From the NCBI RefSeq assembly GCF_003945545.1, contig NZ_CP029617.1:2305001-2369000 (forward strand): DNA of 64,000 bases, read 5' to 3'. The notes beneath the pieces were generated by a model. The model was not told the DNA's origin, made no database searches, and saw nothing but the letters and a program-made list of their open reading frames with translations. Origin of the DNA: Streptomyces sp. WAC 01529 (GTDB lineage: Bacteria > Actinomycetota > Actinomycetes > Streptomycetales > Streptomycetaceae). The first letter of the stretch is position 1. Each line of letters starts with the position of its first letter. Position numbers and translations under genes: made by a program. Of this stretch, positions 45,461-54,797 are shown piece after piece.

Positions 45461-45563
45461 GAATGCCTCCTTGCACATTGGAGTCCATGAGGGCCACAAA
45501 CCGTTGCCTCGCCAGCACGCGGAGAAGCTCCAACACCCGAAAGGACCCCCCGCACCAAGAAGG

Positions 45564-47006
45564 TCAGCGCTGCGAGGCCGCCCGCTGGCCCGGCATCCAC
45601 AGGAGCAGCACCACCACACCCGCCAGCAGGATGAACCCGCTCGTGCGGAACGCCATCGCATAGCCGTCGGTCAGCGCCTGCCGTGACGTCGAGCCGTCCA
45701 TCCGCGCCGCCGCCACCGTGGAGAGCACCGCGAGGCCGAGCGCGCCGCCCATCGTGCGGGAGGTGTTGATCAGGCCCGAGACCAGCCCGGCGTCGCCGGG
45801 TGCCGCTCCCGAGGTGGCGAGGGAGGCGAGCGGGGTCGTGGCGAGGCCCGCGCCGAACATCATCACGATACCGGGCAGCATGATCGAGGTCACGTACGCC
45901 CCGTCGACCGTCATCGTCGACTGCCAGCCGAAGCCGGCGGCGGCCACGACGATGCCGACTATGGAGACGTTCTTCGCGCCGAGCACCGGCATCACGCGCG
46001 GCGCCAGCATCGAGCCGAGGACGATGGTGAGGGAGGACGGTATGAGGGCGAGGCCGGCCTTCAGCGGGGAGTAGCCGAGGACGTTCTGGGCGTACAGGGT
46101 CATGAACATCCACATGGCGAACATGCCGCCGCCGCACACGAACATCGCCGCGTTCGCGGCCGACACCGACCGCACCCGGAACAGTTTCAGCGGCATCAGC
46201 GGCACCTTCGTACGCGCCTCCACCACGAGGAACGCCCCGAGCAGCGCGAGTCCGGCCGCCAGCGGTACGAGGGTCGCGGCCGCCGTCCAGCCCTTCTCCT
46301 CGGTCTGCACGATGCCATACGCGAGGGTGGCGAGCCCGGCCGTGACGAGGACCGCGCCCGGCACGTCGAGGCGGCGCGCCTGCCCCGCCCTGCTCTCGGT
46401 CAGCCAAGCCGCGCCCGCGAAGATCACCAGGGCGCCGATCGGTACGTTGATGAGGAGCACCCAGCGCCAGGAGAGCAGGTCGGTGAGGACGCCGCCGACC
46501 AGGCCGCCCGCCGCGCCGCCGCCCGCGCCGACCGCGGACCAGACGCCGATGGCCCGTATCCGCGCCGGGCCCTCGGGCACCGCGGAGGTGAGGATCGTCA
46601 GCGTCGAGGGCGCGAGGACCGCGGCGCCGAGGCCCTGCACCGCGCGTGCCGCGAGCAGTTGCCACTCGGCCTGGGCCAGGCCGCCGCCGAGCGAGGCTGC
46701 GGTGAAGAGGCCGAGGCCGAGCAGGAACATCCGCTTCCGCCCGAAGAGGTCGCCCGCGCGGCCGCCGAGCAGCATGAAACCGGCGAAGGCGATGGAGTAG
46801 GCATTGACGACCCACTGGAGTCCGATGGCGCTCATGCCGAGGTCGGACCGCATCGAGGGCAGTGCGGTGTTCACCACCGACACGTCGAGGACGACGAGGA
46901 ACTGGCCCGCGCAGGCGGTGAGGAGAACCGCCCATACCGGTACGGACCTCTTGGGCGGGGCGGTGGCGGAGTCGGGGGTGTAAGTGGTGGAGGGCGTCTG
47001 GACCAT
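45564..47006 (-). CDS. MFS multidrug efflux transporter, EmrB/QacA (DHA2) type
   Basis: 480 aa, about 14 hydrophobic segments. Motif C-like and DHA2 features: LDVSVVNTALPSMRSDLG, GGRAGDLFGRKRMFLLG (motif A), ARAVQGLGAAVLAPSTLTI, and WRWVLLINVPIG. Likely a proton-driven drug exporter. The second ATG (47006) was chosen because GAGAGG lies nine bases before it but touches the first ATG (47015). No regulator gene is adjacent. Confidence 0.87.
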   Translation of the reverse strand: MVQTPSTTYTPDSATAPPKRSVPVWAVLLTACAGQFLVVLDVSVVNTALPSMRSDLGMSAIGLQWVVNAYSIAFAGFMLLGGRAGDLFGRKRMFLLGLGLFTAASLGGGLAQAEWQLLAARAVQGLGAAVLAPSTLTILTSAVPEGPARIRAIGVWSAVGAGGGAAGGLVGGVLTDLLSWRWVLLINVPIGALVIFAGAAWLTESRAGQARRLDVPGAVLVTAGLATLAYGIVQTEEKGWTAAATLVPLAAGLALLGAFLVVEARTKVPLMPLKLFRVRSVSAANAAMFVCGGGMFAMWMFMTLYAQNVLGYSPLKAGLALIPSSLTIVLGSMLAPRVMPVLGAKNVSIVGIVVAAAGFGWQSTMTVDGAYVTSIMLPGIVMMFGAGLATTPLASLATSGAAPGDAGLVSGLINTSRTMGGALGLAVLSTVAAARMDGSTSRQALTDGYAMAFRTSGFILLAGVVVLLLWMPGQRAASQR

Positions 47007-47015
47007 GACAGCCAT

Positions 47016-47348
47016 CCTCTCAAGCCGCGGGAGCGGCGTGCATCGGCATTTAGCGCCACGTGCCTGGGCCTAAGGGCCTAGGTCCCGGTCTGCCGTCCGT
47101 CTGCCTACCGCCTGCCGCCTGCCGCCGGTCGCCGCCTATCGCCTGTCGCTGCCTGTCGCCGCCTGCGGGGAAGCTCCGGGGACGGCCGCACCAGCGCACC
47201 GCGCGGGCTGTGCCGGGAACAGGTCAGGGGCGCGGTGCAGGGGTGGGGAGGGCACGGGGGCACGGCACGAGGGCACGGCACGGGGGCAGCGGTAAGGCCC
47301 TGCGGCCCGCCCGCAGGGCGCCCGCACCCCCGTCACCCTCACCCCGCC
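47016..47348. other. Intergenic region with CGCCTGCCG-like repeats
   Basis: About 330 bp between the thiolase end and the MFS start. It holds a run of CGCCTGCCG/CGCCTGTCG units (47105-47170) and direct repeats of GGCACGGCAC (about 47258-47285). No gene seen; the MFS promoter presumably lies at the left end. Confidence 0.5.
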
Positions 47349-48539
47349 CTACCGCCTCCGCAGAATCGTCACCACCGCCGCCCCGCCCAGTCCGATGTTG
47401 TGTGCGAGGCCCACCCTCGCGCCGGGCACCTGCCGGGACCCGGCCTCGCCCCGCAGGTGCCACGTCAGCTCGGCCGCCTGGGCGAGGCCGGTCGCGCCCA
47501 AGGGGTGGCCCTTGGAGATGAGGCCGCCGGAGGGGTTCACCACCCAGCGGCCGCCGTACGTCGTCGCGCCGCTCTCGACGAGCTTGCCGGACTCGCCGGG
47601 CGCGCACATGCCGAGCGCCTCGTACGTCAGGAGTTCGTTGATGGAGAAGCAGTCGTGCAGCTCGACGACGTCCACGTCCTCGATGCCGAGCCCCGCCCTC
47701 TCGTACGCCTGGCGTGCCGCCTCCCGTGACATCGGCCCGCCGACCGCGTCGATGCACGAGCCCGAGGTGAAGGACTCGGCGGTGTCCGTGGTCATGGCCT
47801 GGGCCGCGATCTCCACGGCCCGGCCCGCCAGGCCGTGCCGCTCCACGAAGCGCTTGGAGGCGACCACCACCGCCGCCGAACCGTCCGACGTCGGCGAGCA
47901 CTGGAGTTTGGTGAGCGGGCGGTGGACGGTCCTCGCGGCGAGGATCTCGTCGACCGAGTACGCGTCCTGGAACTGGGCGTACGGATTGTTCACCGAGTGC
48001 CGGTGGTTCTTGGCGCCGACCGCCGCGAGCTGCGCCTCCGTCGTGCCGTACTCTTCCATGTGCTCGCGGGCCGCGTTGCCGAAGATCTGCGCGGTGGGCG
48101 GGGTCGCCTCGAAGCCGTGCCGGGCGGCCATGACGCCGTAGTGGCGGGCGACCGGGGACGTCTTCAAGTCCCCTCCGCCACCGCCACCGCCCAGCGAACC
48201 GCGCGCCATCTTCTCGAAGCCGAGCGCCAGCACGCAGTCGCTCAGGCCGCCCTCGACGAACTGCCGCGCCATCATCAGCGCGGTCGCGCCGGTCGCGCAG
48301 TTGTTGTTGACGTTGTAGACGGGGACGCCGGTCAGGCCCAGTTCATAGACCGCGCGCTGGCCCGCCGTCGAGGGCTGGAAGCAGTAGCCGACAGGCACCT
48401 GCTCGACTTGTCCGTACGAGATTCCGGCGTCCTCCAGGGCCTTGCCGCCCGCCTCCCTCGCCATGTCCCAGTACTGCCACTCCCGCGTCTCGGGCTTCTC
48501 GAACTCGGTCATCCCGACGCCGACGATGTAGCTCTTCAC
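47349..48539 (-). CDS. Thiolase / lipid-transfer protein (Ltp, SCPx type)
   Basis: 396 aa. Nucleophile Cys in NNNCATGATALMMAR; catalytic His in GGLISKGHPLGATG and ELHDCFSINELL; a late glycine-rich loop GLAHNIGLGGAAVV. This Ltp/SCPx thiolase group cleaves branched or steroid-side-chain 3-ketoacyl-CoA. A run of seven glycines after ARGSLG comes from a CCG/CCA repeat in the DNA. GTG with AAGGAG upstream, 11 bp after the acyl-CoA dehydrogenase gene; one operon. Confidence 0.87.
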   Translation of the reverse strand: MKSYIVGVGMTEFEKPETREWQYWDMAREAGGKALEDAGISYGQVEQVPVGYCFQPSTAGQRAVYELGLTGVPVYNVNNNCATGATALMMARQFVEGGLSDCVLALGFEKMARGSLGGGGGGGDLKTSPVARHYGVMAARHGFEATPPTAQIFGNAAREHMEEYGTTEAQLAAVGAKNHRHSVNNPYAQFQDAYSVDEILAARTVHRPLTKLQCSPTSDGSAAVVVASKRFVERHGLAGRAVEIAAQAMTTDTAESFTSGSCIDAVGGPMSREAARQAYERAGLGIEDVDVVELHDCFSINELLTYEALGMCAPGESGKLVESGATTYGGRWVVNPSGGLISKGHPLGATGLAQAAELTWHLRGEAGSRQVPGARVGLAHNIGLGGAAVVTILRRR

Positions 48540-48550
48540 GAGGCTCTCCT

Positions 48551-50761
48551 TCAGTCACGGGGCAGGCCGAGGATCCGCTCGGCGACGACGTTGAGCTGCA
48601 CCTGGGTGGTGCCGCCCGCGATGGTCAGGCAGCGCGACATGAGGAAGCCGTGCAGCGCCCGCTCCCCGGCGCCCTCGCGCACCGCGCCCGCCGGGCCGAG
48701 CAGTTCCAGGGCCAGTTCGGCGACCTTCTGCTGGTGCGAGGTCTGGACGAGCTTGCGGACGGAGGCGCCCGCGCCCGGCTCGGCCCCGGCGACCTGCCGG
48801 AGCGTCGTCCGCAGCCCGATGCAGGCCAGCGCGTGCGCCTCGGCGGCGAGCACGCCGACACGGGCCCGGAGCGCGCCGTCGAGGTCACTGGCGAGGCCCC
48901 CGGCGCGGGCGCCGTCGAGGCCCCCCTCGCAGACGCGCGCGATGAGCGCTTCGAGGCCGGTGTCGAAGGTCAGCTGGTCTGCCATGTGGACGCGTTCGTC
49001 GCCGAGCGTGTGGCGGGCCACGCGCCAGCCGTCGTCGATCCGGCCGACGACCGCGTCCTCGGGGAGGAGTACGTCGTCGAAGTACACCTCGTTGAAGAGG
49101 GAGTCCCCGGTGATCTCCTTGAGGGGGCGGATGTCGAGCCCCCGGGCGTTCTTCATGTCGACGACGAAGTACGTGAGCCCCTTGTGCTTGGGGGCCGCCG
49201 GATTCGTGCGGGCGAGCAGGATGCCGTGGTCCGCCCACTGCGCCGCGCTCGTCCACACCTTCTGGCCGTTGACGCGCCAGCCCTCCTCGACGCGCTCGGC
49301 CCGCGTGCGCAGGGACGCGAGGTCGGAGCCCGCTTCCGGCTCGCTGAAGAGCTGGCACCAGAGCAGTTCGCCGCGCAGGGTGGGCGCGAGGAAGCGCTCC
49401 TGCTGCTCCTTCGTGCCGTACGCGATGAGGGAGGGCACCACCCAGGTCGCGATGCCGAGGTCGCTGAGGCCGACGCCCGCCGCCGCCAACTCCTCCTGGA
49501 TGACGAGCTGCTGGACGGGCCCGGCACCCAGGCCATGGGGCGGGGGGAGGTGCGGGGCCGCGTATCCGGTGGGGGCCAGGGCCTTGCGCGCCGCGGCGGG
49601 GTCGAGGCCGCGGGCCCGTGCGATCACCTCGCGGGCCTCGGCGCGGTACGCCCGCGCCTCCTCGGGCAGCTCAAGGCGCAGCTCGCGCCGTGCCCCGCCC
49701 CCGGCGAGCCGCACGGCCCGCAGCCGGTGGGTGTCGCCCGCGCCGAGCAGCTGCCGCGCCAGGACGGCCCTGCGCAGCGAGAGGTGGGCGTCGTGCTCCC
49801 AGGTGAAGCCGGTGCCGCCGAGGATCTGCACGCAGTCCTTGGCGCAGGAGTACGCGGCGTCCAGGGCGGTGCCCGCGGCGAGCGCGGCGACCAGGCCCCG
49901 CACCTCGCCCGGGAGGCCGGGTTCGCCGGCGGCGCGGGCCGCGTCCCAGGTCAGGGCGCGGGCCTGTTCGACGCGGAGCAGCATGTCGGCGCAGAGGTGC
50001 TTGACGCCCTGGAACCGCCCGATGGGCCGCCCGAACTGCTCGCGCACCTTGGCGTGCCCGGCCGCGGTGCGCAGCGCCCGGGCCGCGGTGCCGCAGGCGT
50101 CGGCGGCCAGCACGACGGCGGCGAGATCGCCTACGGTCGCGCCGTCCACGGCGAGCACCCGGTCCGCCGGGACGTGCGCGGCCCGTGCGCTCACCTCGGC
50201 GGTGGGGCGTGTCGGGTCGGCGCTGTCGTGTGTACGTATGGTCAGCGCGGCCGCGTCGACGGCGAGCCACACCGGGCCCGGCGCGGAGGCGGCGTTCAGG
50301 ATCAGCAGGTCGGCCTCGCCGCCGGAGAGGACGGGCGGCGCCACCCCCTCCAGGACGTAGCCGTCGCCGTCGGAGAGCGCGGTGAGCGTGCCCGCGCCGA
50401 GCGCGACGGCGCCGATGCGGGTGCCGGCCGCCAGCTCGGCGACCATGGCGTCGGCGCCCGCGTGGCGCAGCACCAGTGAGGCGAGGGAGTGCGACACGAG
50501 CGGTCCCGGGAACACGGCCCCCGCCGCTTCTTCCAGGACGACCGCCAAGTCGAGTAGGTCCCCTCCCCCACCCCCGCACTCCTCGGGCAGGTGCGCGCCG
50601 AGCAGCCCCTGCGCGGCGAGGCCGTCCCAGTGGGCGGGCCGGCCGCTGGGAGGAGGTCCGTCGAGCAGTTCGCGTATCGCCTCCGGGGGGACGGTCCGCG
50701 CGATCCACCCGCGTACGGCCGACGCCAACTCCCCTTGCTCCCGCGTGATTCCGATCCCCAT
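48551..50761 (-). CDS. Two-domain acyl-CoA dehydrogenase (FadE34-like fusion)
   Basis: 736 aa, two acyl-CoA dehydrogenase units in one chain. Unit 1 (about 1-350) contains REQFGRPIGRFQGVKHLCAD and VQILGGTGFTWEHDAHL. Unit 2 (about 385-736) contains QLFSEPEAGSDLASL, WRVNGQKVWTSAAQWADHG and AGGTTQVQLNVVAERILGLP. In actinobacterial steroid catabolism acyl-CoA dehydrogenases work as heteromers or as fused two-domain proteins such as FadE34. It would make the enoyl-CoA of side-chain beta-oxidation. The second ATG is used, since GAGG is six bases before it and abuts the first. KstR-type and CTGAC sites lie upstream. Confidence 0.87.
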   Translation of the reverse strand: MGIGITREQGELASAVRGWIARTVPPEAIRELLDGPPPSGRPAHWDGLAAQGLLGAHLPEECGGGGGDLLDLAVVLEEAAGAVFPGPLVSHSLASLVLRHAGADAMVAELAAGTRIGAVALGAGTLTALSDGDGYVLEGVAPPVLSGGEADLLILNAASAPGPVWLAVDAAALTIRTHDSADPTRPTAEVSARAAHVPADRVLAVDGATVGDLAAVVLAADACGTAARALRTAAGHAKVREQFGRPIGRFQGVKHLCADMLLRVEQARALTWDAARAAGEPGLPGEVRGLVAALAAGTALDAAYSCAKDCVQILGGTGFTWEHDAHLSLRRAVLARQLLGAGDTHRLRAVRLAGGGARRELRLELPEEARAYRAEAREVIARARGLDPAAARKALAPTGYAAPHLPPPHGLGAGPVQQLVIQEELAAAGVGLSDLGIATWVVPSLIAYGTKEQQERFLAPTLRGELLWCQLFSEPEAGSDLASLRTRAERVEEGWRVNGQKVWTSAAQWADHGILLARTNPAAPKHKGLTYFVVDMKNARGLDIRPLKEITGDSLFNEVYFDDVLLPEDAVVGRIDDGWRVARHTLGDERVHMADQLTFDTGLEALIARVCEGGLDGARAGGLASDLDGALRARVGVLAAEAHALACIGLRTTLRQVAGAEPGAGASVRKLVQTSHQQKVAELALELLGPAGAVREGAGERALHGFLMSRCLTIAGGTTQVQLNVVAERILGLPRD

Positions 50762-50802
50762 GCGCATCCTCGCCGGTAGCAGCTGCCGGGACCGCGCCAG
50801 AG

Positions 50803-50816
50803 TAGAACACGTTCCA
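50803..50816. promoter_or_regulatory. KstR-type operator, acyl-CoA dehydrogenase operon
   Basis: TAGAACACGTTCCA fits TNNAACNNGTTNNA at all fixed positions, about 42 bp before the acyl-CoA dehydrogenase start. Confidence 0.78.
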
Positions 50817-50829
50817 ATTCGACGGAAGC

Positions 50830-50844
50830 CTGACGGAGGGTCAG
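50830..50844. promoter_or_regulatory. Second-type operator candidate CTGAC-N5-GTCAG, acyl-CoA dehydrogenase operon
   Basis: CTGAC-GGAGG-GTCAG, 13 bp from the KstR-type site, so two dimers could sit on neighbouring faces of the same promoter. Confidence 0.6.
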
Positions 50845-51036
50845 ACGCCCTTGGACTTGTCGGCGCCGGGCGCCGGGCCGGTCAACAAAGAGTCAAGAGA
50901 GTCAAGAGTTCCCCTCGTACGACGTCCGTCGGAATAGTCGCCCGGGGAAACAGGTTCGAGCTACACGTACCTACGCCGACCACCCACGCTCCCGCGCTCC
51001 CGCCGAGCCCGACCCCCGTCCCGGAGGCCCCACGCA

Positions 51037-52821
51037 ATGTCGATGACGACGACCCACCCACGCGGCATACGCGGAGTCGTCCCCGTGCTCGCCTTCTCCG
51101 GCATCGTCGTCGCGGTGATGCAGACCCTGCTCGTGCCGGTCATCAAGGACCTGCCGGCCCTGCTGGACACCGCGCCGTCCAACGCCACCTGGGTCATGAC
51201 CTCGACCCTGCTCGCCGGTGCCGTCTCCACGCCGATCATGGGCCGCCTCGGGGACCTCTTCGGCAAGCGGCGGATGTTGCTCGCCAGCCTCTCCGTCATG
51301 GTCGTCGGCTCGCTGATCTGCGGGTTCACCGACAATCTGCTGGTGATGATCGCGGGCCGCGCGCTCCAGGGCTTCGCCATGGGCGCCATCCCGCTCGGCA
51401 TCGGGCTCATGCGCGACCAGCTGCCCCGCGAGAAGCTCGGCTCGGCGATGGCCCTGATGAGTTCCTCCATCGGCGTCGGCGGCGGACTCGCGCTGCCGCT
51501 CGCCGCGCTCACCGCGCAGCACGCCGACTGGCACGCCCTCTTCTTCGGCGCCGCGGGCCTCGGCGTCCTCGCGATGGTGCTGACCGTCGTCTTCGTGCCG
51601 GAGAGCCCGATGCGCGCCCAGGGCACCTTCGACGTGCTCGGCGCCATCGGCCTCTCCGCGGGGCTCGTGCTCTTCCTGCTGCCGATCACCAAGGGCAGCG
51701 ACTGGGGCTGGACCTCGGGCACCACGCTCGGCCTCTTCGCCGCCGCGGCCGTCGTCCTGGCGCTGTGGGGCGTGATGGAGCTGCGCGTGAAGGCGCCGCT
51801 GGTGGATCTGCGCACCACGGCCCGCCGCTCGGTGCTCTTCACCAACCTCGCCTCGATCATGGTCGGCGTCGCCTTCTACGCCGTCTCGCTCGTCCTGCCG
51901 CAGCTGCTCCAGCTGCCGTCCGCCACCGGCTACGGCCTCGGCCAGTCCATGGTCGTCGCGGGGCTGTGCGTGATGCCGCTCGGCCTGACGATGATGTTCA
52001 CCGCGCCCGTCTACGCCCGCCTCTCGGCGAAGTACGGCCCCAAGGTGACCCTCATCCTCGGCATGCTGATCATCGCGATCGGCTACGGCGCGGGCCTCGG
52101 CCTGATGAGCGCCGCCTGGCAGACCATCGTGGTCTCGGTGGTCCTCGGCGCGGGCATCGGCCTCGCCTACTCCTCGCTGCCCGCGCTCATCATCGGCTCG
52201 GTCGACCCGTCCGAGACGGGCGCGGCCAACGGCCTCAACACCCTGATGCGCTCCATCGGCACCTCGGTCTCCTCCGCCGTGATCGGCATGGTCCTCGCCA
52301 ACACCGCGGACCACGTCGGCGGCGTCGCCGTGCCGACCATGCACGGCTTCCGCGTCTCCTTCCTGATCGCGACGGGCGCGGTCGTCATCGGCCTCGCCTT
52401 CGCCCTGCTGCTGCCCTCCGCGCGCCGCTCCACCACCACGCAGCTGCGCGCGAGCAGCGAGGAGGACGCCAACCTGGAGCGCGCGACCAAGGCGCTCGCG
52501 GGCTTCCAGGGCCGGGTGCACAGCGCGGACGGCGCCCCGCTGGCCCGCGCGAAGGTGACGCTGATCGACCGGCGCGGCAAGCAGGCGGGCGCCGCCCTCA
52601 CCGACGACGAGGGCCGCTACGCCCTCGCCGTCCCGGCCGGCGGCTCCTACGTCCTCGCGGCCACGGCGGCGGGCCATGCCCCGCTGGCCTCGGCGGCGGC
52701 GCATCACGGGGAGGAGCGCCCGGTCCAGGTGGACCTGGCCCTGTCCGGCTCGCCCGAAGCCCTGTCCGGCGCACCGGGCGCCCTGTCCGGCACGCCCGAC
52801 GACAGCGACGTGCCGGCCTGA
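51037..52821 (+). CDS. MFS transporter with a C-terminal carboxypeptidase-regulatory-like domain
   Basis: 594 aa. About 14 hydrophobic segments of a DHA2-type drug pump (MGRLGDLFGKRRMLLASLSV, AGRALQGFAMGAIPLGIGLM). After residue about 465 comes a soluble prealbumin-like domain: GRVHSADGAPLARAKVTLID, DDEGRYALAVPAGGSYVLAA, ending in Ser/Pro/Gly-rich repeats. The extra domain is unusual for an MFS protein and may bind a partner. GGAGG lies nine bases before the ATG. Divergent from the acyl-CoA dehydrogenase operon. Confidence 0.85.
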   Translation: MSMTTTHPRGIRGVVPVLAFSGIVVAVMQTLLVPVIKDLPALLDTAPSNATWVMTSTLLAGAVSTPIMGRLGDLFGKRRMLLASLSVMVVGSLICGFTDNLLVMIAGRALQGFAMGAIPLGIGLMRDQLPREKLGSAMALMSSSIGVGGGLALPLAALTAQHADWHALFFGAAGLGVLAMVLTVVFVPESPMRAQGTFDVLGAIGLSAGLVLFLLPITKGSDWGWTSGTTLGLFAAAAVVLALWGVMELRVKAPLVDLRTTARRSVLFTNLASIMVGVAFYAVSLVLPQLLQLPSATGYGLGQSMVVAGLCVMPLGLTMMFTAPVYARLSAKYGPKVTLILGMLIIAIGYGAGLGLMSAAWQTIVVSVVLGAGIGLAYSSLPALIIGSVDPSETGAANGLNTLMRSIGTSVSSAVIGMVLANTADHVGGVAVPTMHGFRVSFLIATGAVVIGLAFALLLPSARRSTTTQLRASSEEDANLERATKALAGFQGRVHSADGAPLARAKVTLIDRRGKQAGAALTDDEGRYALAVPAGGSYVLAATAAGHAPLASAAAHHGEERPVQVDLALSGSPEALSGAPGALSGTPDDSDVPA

Positions 52822-52931
52822 CGTCCCCTACGTGCCTCGCCCCTCACGCCACCCCCGTCACTCCCGTGCCGGGGGTGGCGTGCATCATGGGCGCCCATAC
52901 CCGCGTACGACGTACGACCCGGAGGAACCCC

Positions 52932-53594
52932 ATGGCCGCCGAGCCCAAGACCGAGCCCCGACCGGAGATCCTCGCCGCGTTCGAGGCCGCCGAGGGCTTC
53001 ATGCCGCGCGGTGAGGGGCTCGCGCTGTACGCGGCGGCGACGGAGGCCGCCGCGCTCGGGCTGCCGCTCCTGGAGGTCGGCACCTACTGCGGGCGCTCCA
53101 CGATCCTGCTCGCCGACGCGGCCCGGCGGGCCGGGGTGAGCGCGGTCACCGTCGACCACCACCGCGGCAGCGAGGAGCAGCAGCCCGGCTGGGAGTACCA
53201 CGACCCCCGAACGGTCGATCCCGAGGTGGGTTTGATGGACACGCTCCCCACCTTCCGCCGGACCCTGCACCGGGCCGGCCTGGAGGAGCACGTGATCGCG
53301 GTCGTCGGCCGCTCGCCGCAGGTGGCGAAGGTGTGGGGCGGGCCGCTCGGCCTGGTCTTCATCGACGGCGGGCATACGGACGAACACGCCACCGCCGACT
53401 ACGAGGGCTGGGCGCCGCACGTCGCCGAGGGCGGGCTGCTCGTCATCCACGACGTGTTCCCGGACCCGGTCGACATCATGACCGGGCAGGCCCCCTACCG
53501 CGTCTATCTGAGGGCTCTGGCGTCCGGCGCGTTCACCGAGGTCGCCGCGGTGGACTCGCTGCGCGTGCTGCGGCGAACGGGAGCGGGGATCTGA
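52932..53594 (+). CDS. Class I SAM-dependent methyltransferase (Methyltransf_24-like)
   Basis: 220 aa. SAM-binding motif LLEVGTYCGRSTILLADAAR, then AVTVDHHRGSEEQQPGWEYH and GLVFIDGGHTDEHATADYEGW, which recall cephalosporin-hydroxylase/O-methyltransferase folds with a metal-binding His/Asp set. Substrate unknown. ATG with GGAGGA close upstream. It ends 22 bp before the amidase gene. Confidence 0.8.
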   Translation: MAAEPKTEPRPEILAAFEAAEGFMPRGEGLALYAAATEAAALGLPLLEVGTYCGRSTILLADAARRAGVSAVTVDHHRGSEEQQPGWEYHDPRTVDPEVGLMDTLPTFRRTLHRAGLEEHVIAVVGRSPQVAKVWGGPLGLVFIDGGHTDEHATADYEGWAPHVAEGGLLVIHDVFPDPVDIMTGQAPYRVYLRALASGAFTEVAAVDSLRVLRRTGAGI

Positions 53595-53616
53595 CCTCGC
53601 CGATAGGCTCGCCCTC

Positions 53617-54615
53617 GTGTCGTACGTAGGTCCGGAATTCGATCCCTCCCAGCCGCCAAGGCGCCGCATCGGCCACCCGCTGACCGTGACGGTGGCCGCG
53701 CTGGTGCCCACTTTCCTGGCCGGGTGGCTGGTCTACCAGGCCACCGGCGGCGAGGACGGTGGCGAACCGGCGAGATCGCTGCCGGCTTCCCCGAGCGCCT
53801 CCGCCGGGCGGACCACGCCCTCCGAGGCAGGCCCGCCCGCCCCCTCGAAGTCCGACAAGGGGCAGGAAAAGGACAAGGACGGGAAGGGCGACGGCAACGA
53901 TTCGAGTACGAAGCCGTCGGCGTCCCGCCCCGCCGTGGACGGCCCGCTCAAGGGCAAGGTGGTCGTCGTCGACCCCGGCCACAACCCCGGCAACTTCCAG
54001 CACACCGCCGAGATCAACCGTCAGGTCGACATCGGCACCAACCGCAAGGAGTGCGACACCACGGGCACGTCCACCAACGACGGCTACACGGAGGCGAAGT
54101 TCACCCTGGACGTCGCCCGCCGTCTGCGCACGCTGCTCGAAGAGCAGGGCGCCACGGTCAAGTTCACCCAGGACGGCGACCGCCCCTGGGGCCCGTGCGT
54201 CGACGAGCGCGCCCGGATCGGCAATGAGGCCCGCGCGGACGCGGTGGTCTCCCTCCACGCCGACGGCTCCGGCGCGGGCAACCGCGGTTACCACGTGATC
54301 CTGCCCGCGAAGGTGAAGGGCGGCGCCGCCGACACGTCCGCGATCGTGGGCCCCTCCAAGGAGTTGGGCGAGCGCATCGCGGGTGCCTTTGTGAAGACGA
54401 CCGGAAGCGCCCCCTCCAATTACGTGGGCGGCGGCACCGGCCTCGACGTCCGCAGCGATCTCGGCGGCCTCAATCTCTCCAAGGTCCCCAAGGTGTTCAT
54501 CGAGTGCGGCAACATGCGGGACGCGCAGGACGCGGCGCTTTTGAAGAGCGGCGAGTGGCGGCAGAAGGCGGCGAAGGGCATTTCTGAGGGAATCGACGGA
54601 TTCCTGCGGAGGTAG
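53617..54615 (+). CDS. N-acetylmuramoyl-L-alanine amidase (Amidase_3)
   Basis: 332 aa. A membrane anchor (LTVTVAALVPTFLAGWLVYQ) is followed by a Ser/Pro/Lys-rich wall-spanning linker (about 45-105) and the catalytic domain. Zinc ligands: His in VVDPGHNPGN, Glu in DGYTEAKFTLD, His in VVSLHADGSG; catalytic Glu in FIECGN. It cleaves the amide between MurNAc and the stem peptide during wall remodelling. GTG start lacks a good ribosome binding site; a TAGGCT -10-like box sits nine bases before it, so a leaderless transcript is likely. Confidence 0.88.
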   Translation: MSYVGPEFDPSQPPRRRIGHPLTVTVAALVPTFLAGWLVYQATGGEDGGEPARSLPASPSASAGRTTPSEAGPPAPSKSDKGQEKDKDGKGDGNDSSTKPSASRPAVDGPLKGKVVVVDPGHNPGNFQHTAEINRQVDIGTNRKECDTTGTSTNDGYTEAKFTLDVARRLRTLLEEQGATVKFTQDGDRPWGPCVDERARIGNEARADAVVSLHADGSGAGNRGYHVILPAKVKGGAADTSAIVGPSKELGERIAGAFVKTTGSAPSNYVGGGTGLDVRSDLGGLNLSKVPKVFIECGNMRDAQDAALLKSGEWRQKAAKGISEGIDGFLRR

Positions 54616-54797
54616 CCCGTGAACGTCCGCGTACCAATACGTGCACGTCTTTATCCCGAGCAGACACCCCCTGTGTACGGACGATATTGTCCTCCCTACG
54701 ATGAGGGGCCACCCCCGCGCTTCGCGCACCGCGACACGAACGCGACTACGGCGACAGCGACGCCTCCACTGACGAGACGACTGACGAAGGACCTGAA

